From assembly GCA_964387365.1 (NCBI GenBank), contig CAYLWP010000012.1:1-29741 (forward strand): 29,741 nucleotides of DNA, in the 5' to 3' direction. A program made the translations under genes and the position numbers. The notes beneath the pieces were generated by a model. The model was given only the letters and a program-made list of their open reading frames with translations. It made no database searches and was not told where the DNA came from. The stretch is from COE1 sp964387365. Lineage in GTDB: Bacteria; Bacillota; Clostridia; Lachnospirales; Lachnospiraceae. Of this stretch, positions 25,101-29,741 are shown piece after piece (the first letter of the stretch is position 1; each line of letters begins with the position of its first letter).

Positions 25101-25482
25101 CCTTGTCAATGGCAAAGGTCCGATACATGCGTCAGCACCGGCAAACGGCAGTCTGACAGTGGAAAAGGAAGGCATTCCGGTAGCCATTGATGTAAAGGAA
25201 GGAGAGAATATTATCGTTTTGGCAGACCCGGCAACGGGTACGGCGCCTAATCTTGAATATATCAGACCTACCTATCCGCAGGAAGGAAACCGCGCGGAGC
25301 TTACGGTTTTGGGAGCCACCAAGGTGGGCTTTATGAACAGCTATGAGTATGAAATACCTGAAACCGGAGGAAGTGGTGTAACACCATATATTCTAGGAGG
25401 ATTGCTTGCTATGTTATCGAGCATGGCTTTACTCCTTTTATATAAATCAAAGCAGGATGGAAGGAGGAAAGGGGAAACTTAA
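19156..25482 (+). pseudogene. Giant fibro-slime pilus tip adhesin, interrupted by an in-frame TGA
   Basis: About 2,108 codons, exported and meant for covalent anchoring to the pilus or wall. Order: signal-anchor (RRIFICMAVVVAFCTTYALI); a stop TGA at codon 81 (19396-19398) where related proteins have Trp (context S-A-D-W-E-K-T-L-P); a decayed NlpC/CHAP-like domain (about codons 95-220, FIAVAKSQVGYRESTRNLII); an acidic repeat segment; a long beta-rich region; a fibro-slime domain (about codons 1290-1415, FHGDDDVFVYIDDTLVLDIG); three or more Cna-B/DUF5979-like stalk domains; and a sorting signal IPETGG (25354-25371), hydrophobic helix and basic tail. In the CHAP-like part the expected D-W-C is D-W-N and the D-H-V is D-R-V, so both catalytic residues are gone. 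A GTG at 19468 leaves 2,004 intact codons but lacks the signal peptide. Confidence 0.85.
19879..20076 (+). repeat. 33-bp tandem repeat coding an 11-residue acidic unit
   Basis: Six units of 33 bp encode E-E-L-S-T-E-E-E-T-A-T and variants. The first four are nearly identical at DNA level and the last two diverge (T-S-K, T-G). This is a length-variable linker between the decayed enzyme domain and the adhesin body, a classic site for recombination between repeats. Confidence 0.85.
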
Positions 25483-25533
25483 TACGTAAAAGATAACGAC
25501 AGAAAAAAACAAGAAACGAAAGGGGATTTAAAA

Positions 25534-26969
25534 ATGAAACGAATGAAAAAATTAGCCAGTGTATTACTGGCAGTGGTCATGGTATTGTCCATGTCACTTA
25601 ATGTGTTTGCAACTGGAACAGGAACATTAACAATTAAGGGAACAACCGCAGGAAAGTCGTATGATTTATTTGAGATTTTTGATATTACCATACCGGATGG
25701 TGGTACAACAGCAGAGTATAGTATAAACGATAAGTGGGTAGAGTTCTTTAATGATGGTGGCGGGAATGCCTATCTTACAGAGGTGTCTGAGACTTCTGAT
25801 GATGGGAATACGGTATCGGTAGAAATTAAAAATGCCACTAATGTTGGATTAGCTGAGAATTTCGTCACTATTTCCAAAGACGACATTGTAGACTTTGGAC
25901 AGGCGGCATTAGCGTATGCTAAGGAAACAGGAAATCTTACAGCGGATTCCAAGGTAACGGGTCAGGAGGTACAACCACTGATACTGTAGATTATGGTTAT
26001 TACTTGATTTATCCAAGCGATATGGCGACCGCTGACGGTTTTGCGACCTTGACCTCTGTTGCGCCTACAGCGGAGGTAACCATTAAGACCTCTTATTCGA
26101 CTATTACTAAGACTCAGAGTGCGGATGAAGAGGCGGGTGTAGAGATTGGCGAAGTGATTAACTATACCATTACAGGTCAGGTTCCGACTGCTTCGACAGG
26201 TTATATTTACACAATAGAAGATACTATGACCACCGGATTAACTTATAACAAAGATATTGAAGTTAAAGTAGATGGTACAACCTTAACTGGCGGAACATAT
26301 ACGGTTGGAGAAGCTGATAATAAGCTCACAATAACAATATCTGTGGATAAATTACAGAATCAGGTGGGAAAGAATATTGAGATTACCTACTCTGCAACAG
26401 TAAAAGATGCGGCAGCACCTGCAGTCAGCACAAACTCTGCAGTCTTAATTTATGGTGATAATTCCAATCCAACAAAGTCTGCACCTGTTGAAACAAAGGT
26501 ATTCAGTACACAGATTGTTATTAATAAGACAGATGGTACAGGTACAAAACCATTAGCCGGTGCAAAATTTGTACTGACCAATGAAGCTGGAGCGTACTAT
26601 GACTTTGATGAAACTTCAGAAAAGGTTACATAGGTAACCGATTTTGATGATGCTGAGAAAAAAACGACAATTGCTGATGGTAGTGCCACATTTGCCGGAT
26701 TAAAGGATGGAACTTATACATTGGTGGAAACAGAAGCACCTGCAGGATATACAAAGGTTGAGTCTATTGAGCCTATTACTATTGATGGTAACACAGATGA
26801 AGATCATACTGATTTGACCTATAAGGTAAATGTGCTTAATAAAGCCGGAGGGCTCCTCCCAGAAACCGGTGGTATCGGTACTACAATCTTCTATATTCTC
26901 GGCGGTATCCTGTTAGTAACAGCATTTGTTCTGTTAGTTAGCAAAAAGCGTATGACTTTCGAGGAATAG
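25534..26969 (+). pseudogene. Major backbone pilin, broken by a frameshift and an in-frame TAG
   Basis: The pilin should be about 478 aa and polymerised by the downstream sortase. Present in order: signal peptide (LASVLLAVVMVLSMSLNVFA), Cna-B-like N-terminal domain (KSYDLFEIFDITI), a middle domain with an isopeptide-type strand (STITKTQSAD), a third domain, the E-box pattern YTLVETEAPAGYTK, and LPETGG (26856-26873) with a hydrophobic helix and basic tail. Lesion 1: near 25951-25960 the frame is lost by one base, stopping at 25987; the protein continues in another frame as NGSGGTTTDTVDYGYYLIYP. Lesion 2: TAG at 26631-26633, where relatives have Trp (K-V-T-W-V). Ribosome site AAGGGG precedes the ATG. 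The first fragment ends before any sorting signal. Confidence 0.85.
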
Positions 26970-26993
26970 TTACAAAATAATCAGAAACAATCT

Positions 26994-27037
26994 ACTGTGA
27001 TTTACAATCGGAGGGGATTTCCCCTCCGGTGCACAGT
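26994..27037 (+). other. Nested hairpin between pilin and sortase
   Basis: CGGAGGGG (27009-27016) pairs perfectly with CCCCTCCG (27021-27028), enclosed by ACTGTG (26994-26999) with CACAGT (27032-27037). There is no T run, so it is not a standard terminator. It may be an RNA-processing or partial-read-through element giving more pilin than sortase mRNA. The sortase ribosome site AAGGAG starts a few bases after it. Confidence 0.6.
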
Positions 27038-27054
27038 GGTAAGGAGAATCTTGC

Positions 27055-27948
27055 ATGAAAAAAAGAATCATCAATTACGCGATAAACTTCATACTGGTAC
27101 TTATCTTTCTTGTAGGGCTGTCCTTACTGCTGTACCCTTCGCTTAGTGACTACTGGAACTCCATGCGCCAGTCGGAAGCGATTATCAGCTACTCGGAAGA
27201 GGTAGCTTCGATGGACAGAGAACGTTATCTGAAGCTGTGGCAGGATGCGGTGGATTACAATACAGAGCTTGCAGAGCAGCCAACGAGCTTTTTGAGAACG
27301 GAGGAACAGGAAGAACGATATGAGGAATTGCTGGATATCGGTGGAAATGGTGTTATGAGCTACATTGAAATTCCTGTGATTGGCTGTTCGGCACCGATTT
27401 ATCACGGAACCTCGGACCCTGTTTTACAAGTAGCGGTAGGGCACTTGGACTGGAGCAGTCTGCCGGTCTGAGGCGAGAGCACGCACTGTGTTGTTTCTGC
27501 GCACAGAGGTCTTCCGAGTGCAAGACTGTTCACCGATTTGGACAAATTGGTAATAGGCGATATCTTTATGATGAGAACGCTGGATGAAGTGCTGACCTAC
27601 GAGGTTGACCAGATTCGTATTGTGAAGCCGCATGAAACGGAGGAGCTGGTTATTCAGCAGGGTGAGGACTACTGTACCCTAGTAACCTGTACGCCGTACG
27701 GTGTTAATACCCACCGTCTGCTGGTACGCGGGCGCCGTATTCCAAACGGAGAAGAGGCAAGGGTTATCCGCGTTATGTCCGATGCGGTTCGTATCGAGCC
27801 TTTGATTGTAGCCCCTGTTATCATGGTACTTATCCTGATTTTCATCCTGTTGGTACTTTTCTTCAAACGAAGCCGGAGACCTCAGGAGGATGAGGAGCTT
27901 GACGAAGAGGATGAGGATGAGAAGGAGAAAGAACAACTTCCGAAGTAA
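27055..27948 (+). pseudogene. Class C pilus sortase, interrupted by an in-frame TGA
   Basis: Class C sortases join pilin subunits through the LPXTG threonine. Full frame about 297 codons: N-terminal transmembrane helix (FILVLIFLVGLSLLLYP), catalytic barrel, and C-terminal transmembrane helix with acidic tail (VAPVIMVLILIFILLVLFF), the topology of class C. TGA at 27469-27471 falls in SLPV*GESTHCV, where relatives have Gly. Beyond it the frame is intact and has the catalytic His (VSAHRGLPSARLF), Cys (CTLVTCTPYGVNTH) and Arg (LLVRGRR). The first fragment (138 aa) lacks all three, so it cannot be active. The second could start only at 27538 with no ribosome site. The strong AAGGAG before 27055 shows it was once well translated. 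Confidence 0.87.
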
Positions 27949-28043
27949 GATACTTGCAGAGTATGCGAAAAATGTGGTAGACTGTGGGACGGTAGAAGTG
28001 AAATCGTGATGACAAACGCTTAGATTCGGAGGAATATAGATAA

Positions 28044-29087
28044 ATGGAAGAACTCAGAAAATCAGACTTTTATTTTGATTTGCCGCAGGAGCTGATTGCA
28101 CAGGACCCGCTGGAGGACAGATCAAGCTCAAGACTGCTAGTACTGGATAAAAAAACGGGTAAGGTGGAGCACCATGTTTTTACGGATATTCTTGACTTTT
28201 TGCATGAGGGCGATTGCCTCGTATTAAACAATACCAAGGTAATTCCGGCAAGACTGATGGGTGTCAAGGCAGATACCGGTGCAACAATCGAAGTCCTGTT
28301 ATTGAAAAGAAGAGAAAATGATATCTGGGAAACCCTGGTAAAGCCGGGGAAAAAGGCAAGGCCGGGTGCAGTGATTTCCTTTGGTGACGGTATTCTTACC
28401 GGAACGGTGCTTGATATTGTGGAAGAGGGCAACCGACTGATTCAGTTTTCCTATGAAGGGATTTTCGAGGAGGTGCTCGACCGTCTCGGCGAGATGCCGC
28501 TTCCGCCGTATATTACGCATAAGCTTCAGGACAAGAACCGCTATCAGACGGTTTATGCCAAGTATGAAGGCTCAGCAGCCGCACCGACGGCAGGACTGCA
28601 TTTTACGGAGGAACTGCTTGCCGGGGTAGAGAAAAAGGGTGTAAAGATTGCGTATGTTACGCTTCATGTAGGACTTGGAACCTTCCGACCGGTCAAGGAG
28701 GATAATGTGTTAAATCACCACATGCATTCGGAGTTCTATCAGGTGACGCCGGAGGCAGCAGAGCTGATTAATCGTACAAAGGCAGCAGGCGGCAGAGTTA
28801 TCTGTGTCGGCACCACAAGCTGCAGAACGATTGAAAGTGCGGCGAACGAAGAGGGCAAGGTGGTTGCAGGCTGCGACAACACAGAGATTTTCATTTATCC
28901 GGGATATCGCTTTAAGGTGCTTGACAATCTGATTACCAATTTCCATTTGCCGGAGTCAACGCTGATTATGCTGGTATCGGCACTGGCGGGAAAAGAGCAG
29001 GTGCTTGATGCCTACAAGACAGCGGTAGATATGAAATATCGTTTCTTTAGCTTCGGTGATGCGATGTTTATTACTGACTTAACTTAA
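28044..29087 (+). CDS. queA: S-adenosylmethionine:tRNA ribosyltransferase-isomerase
   Basis: QueA moves the ribosyl part of S-adenosylmethionine onto preQ1 in tRNA and opens it to epoxyqueuosine, the penultimate step of queuosine synthesis at wobble position 34. The 347-aa length is normal. Signatures: FDLPQELIAQDPLEDRSSSR at the N-terminus, NNTKVIPARLMG, LVKPGKKARPG, GEMPLPPYI, SAAAPTAGLHFTEELL, VTLHVGLGTFRPV, GTTSCRTIES, and NLITNFHLPESTLIMLVSAL near the end. AGGAGGA precedes the ATG. A weak promoter (TTGCAG near 27954, TAGACT 18 bp downstream) could separate it from the pilus locus. Its frame is intact, in contrast with the pilus genes just upstream. tgt is not in the window. Confidence 0.96.
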   Translation: MEELRKSDFYFDLPQELIAQDPLEDRSSSRLLVLDKKTGKVEHHVFTDILDFLHEGDCLVLNNTKVIPARLMGVKADTGATIEVLLLKRRENDIWETLVKPGKKARPGAVISFGDGILTGTVLDIVEEGNRLIQFSYEGIFEEVLDRLGEMPLPPYITHKLQDKNRYQTVYAKYEGSAAAPTAGLHFTEELLAGVEKKGVKIAYVTLHVGLGTFRPVKEDNVLNHHMHSEFYQVTPEAAELINRTKAAGGRVICVGTTSCRTIESAANEEGKVVAGCDNTEIFIYPGYRFKVLDNLITNFHLPESTLIMLVSALAGKEQVLDAYKTAVDMKYRFFSFGDAMFITDLT

Positions 29088-29145
29088 TTTGCTTTGATAC
29101 GGACTTTCTGATGCAGTATATGAAAATTCAGACAAGTTATTTGCT

Positions 29146-29172
29146 CCGGTTATTTACAGAACAATAAACCGG
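29146..29172 (+). terminator. Weak terminator after queA
   Basis: CCGGTT (29146-29151) pairs with AACCGG (29167-29172), extended by ATT/AAT with one bulge. Only a short T run follows, so confidence is modest. Confidence 0.35.
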
Positions 29173-29185
29173 TTTACATCACGAG

Positions 29186-29214
29186 TTGACAGATTGTTTC
29201 AAATAGAGTACAAT
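29186..29214 (+). promoter_or_regulatory. Promoter of the PilZ gene
   Basis: TTGACA (29186-29191), 17 bp, TACAAT (29209-29214): near consensus. Confidence 0.85.
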
Positions 29215-29258
29215 AATTGTAGTGTAGTTAAAATCTATATTATGAAGGGGTAAAGAGC

Positions 29259-29609
29259 GTGATTGAAAGAAGAAGAAGTAAAAGAACAGAGTTAAAATCA
29301 AGAATTATTGTTAAAAGACTGGATTCCGGTAAAACGGAAGAGGTAGGCGTTGAGGTGATAAATGTTTCCAAGACAGGTATCGGTTTCGAATGTGACGAAT
29401 TACTGGAAATCGGAGCTGTATACGAAGCTTATCTTACCATCTGGACAAAGGAAGTCATCCATTGCTTTATCGAGGTTGTCAGAATCGAGAAAGAGCCGGA
29501 AACCTTCCAGTACGGCGGTATCTTCATCGGAATGCCTGAGATGGATCTTCAGAGAATCGATGTTTACAACGTAGTATCAGAACCGGAGAAATATATCAAT
29601 AAGAAATAA
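29259..29609 (+). CDS. PilZ-domain protein (probable c-di-GMP receptor)
   Basis: A 116-aa stand-alone PilZ domain, cytoplasmic. The c-di-GMP signature is present: an RRRSKR block at residues 4-9 (the RxxxR motif) and NVSKTGIGFECD about 30 residues later (the D/NxSxxG motif). The rest is beta-barrel-like (YLTIWTKEVIHCFIEVVRI; YGGIFIGMPEMD). Such proteins relay c-di-GMP levels to motility, adhesion or exopolysaccharide machinery; the target is not visible. GTG start at 29259 with GAAGGGG 8 bases before it. It is transcribed alone between a strong promoter and a strong terminator. In other Clostridia c-di-GMP often controls adhesion and pili, but no c-di-GMP element is evident at the pilus locus here. 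Confidence 0.9.
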   Translation: MIERRRSKRTELKSRIIVKRLDSGKTEEVGVEVINVSKTGIGFECDELLEIGAVYEAYLTIWTKEVIHCFIEVVRIEKEPETFQYGGIFIGMPEMDLQRIDVYNVVSEPEKYINKK

Positions 29610-29614
29610 ATACA

Positions 29615-29649
29615 AAACTTCCAAGTGTGTATTGCTTGGAAGTTTTTTT
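29615..29649 (+). terminator. Terminator of the PilZ gene
   Basis: AAACTTCCAAG (29615-29625) pairs with CTTGGAAGTTT (29635-29645), continuing as a seven-T run. Confidence 0.92.
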
Positions 29650-29650
29650 C

Positions 29651-29741
29651 TTGACAAAAAAGCACAGAAAGTAGAAAATAAATTTAAGAACATCGGGGCT
29701 GACACTTTATTGATGAGGTGCCGGCTTTATTTGTATAAACG
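29651..29741 (+). promoter_or_regulatory. Possible promoter and hairpin at the right edge
   Basis: TTGACA (29651-29656) and a weak -10 near 29674 (GAAAAT) follow the terminator directly. Downstream GCTGACAC (29698-29705) can pair imperfectly with GTGCCGGC (about 29718-29725), with a T-rich stretch after. It could be the leader of the next gene or a small transcript; the window ends before this can be decided. Confidence 0.3.

Noticed and set aside
19396..27471. Genetic-code change reading TGA and TAG as amino acids
   Set aside because: Intact neighbouring genes use TAA, TAG and TGA as normal stops, the pilus stops are of both TGA and TAG types, and two of the five lesions are frameshifts, which recoding does not explain.

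Overview
The window looks like a chromosomal segment of a low-to-mid GC Gram-positive Clostridia, most likely Lachnospiraceae. The support is AGGAGG-type ribosome sites, a T-box-controlled pheST pair, a 6S RNA of Firmicutes type, an Rpn/PD-(D/E)XK nuclease remnant, a paired ECF sigma/anti-sigma cassette and a sortase-C pilus locus whose proteins resemble Lachnospiraceae pilus proteins. The genus is not decided by the sequence alone.

Layout. 1-5190: a gene tail and terminator, aroA (EPSP synthase), a small XRE-type regulator converging on aroA over a shared 16-bp terminator, a translationally coupled ECF sigma/membrane anti-sigma pair on the minus strand, and a 5'-truncated Rpn-like nuclease. 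5279-9210: a three-gene signalling operon (OmpR-type response regulator, small exported protein, large multi-pass histidine kinase). 9304-9554: a 6S RNA gene with a near-consensus promoter and its own terminator. 9656-11206: a SpoIID/LytB-like protein. 11507-13761: a WXG100-like protein joined to a C39/papain-like peptidase domain, interrupted by one in-frame TAA, followed by a lipoprotein. 13794-17869: a T-box leader with a UUC specifier, an unusual repeat element in the same leader, then pheS and pheT.

18278-27948 is a complete-looking sortase-assembled pilus locus: nested palindromic operator, small protein, signal peptidase I, a ~2,100-codon fibro-slime tip adhesin, a backbone pilin with an LPETGG signal, and a class C sortase. 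All four assembly or structural genes are broken: a frameshift in signal peptidase, TGA in the adhesin, a frameshift plus TAG in the pilin, and TGA in the sortase. The flanking housekeeping genes (aroA, pheS, pheT, queA) are intact, so the breaks look like decay of one pathway and not general sequence error. 28044-29741: queA, a PilZ-domain protein under a strong promoter, and an unexplained promoter/hairpin at the edge.

Most notable: coordinated loss of every pilus assembly gene; a secreted-effector-like gene split by a single stop codon; and a 67-bp tandem repeat with a compensatory stem change between the pheS T-box terminator and the pheS start codon.
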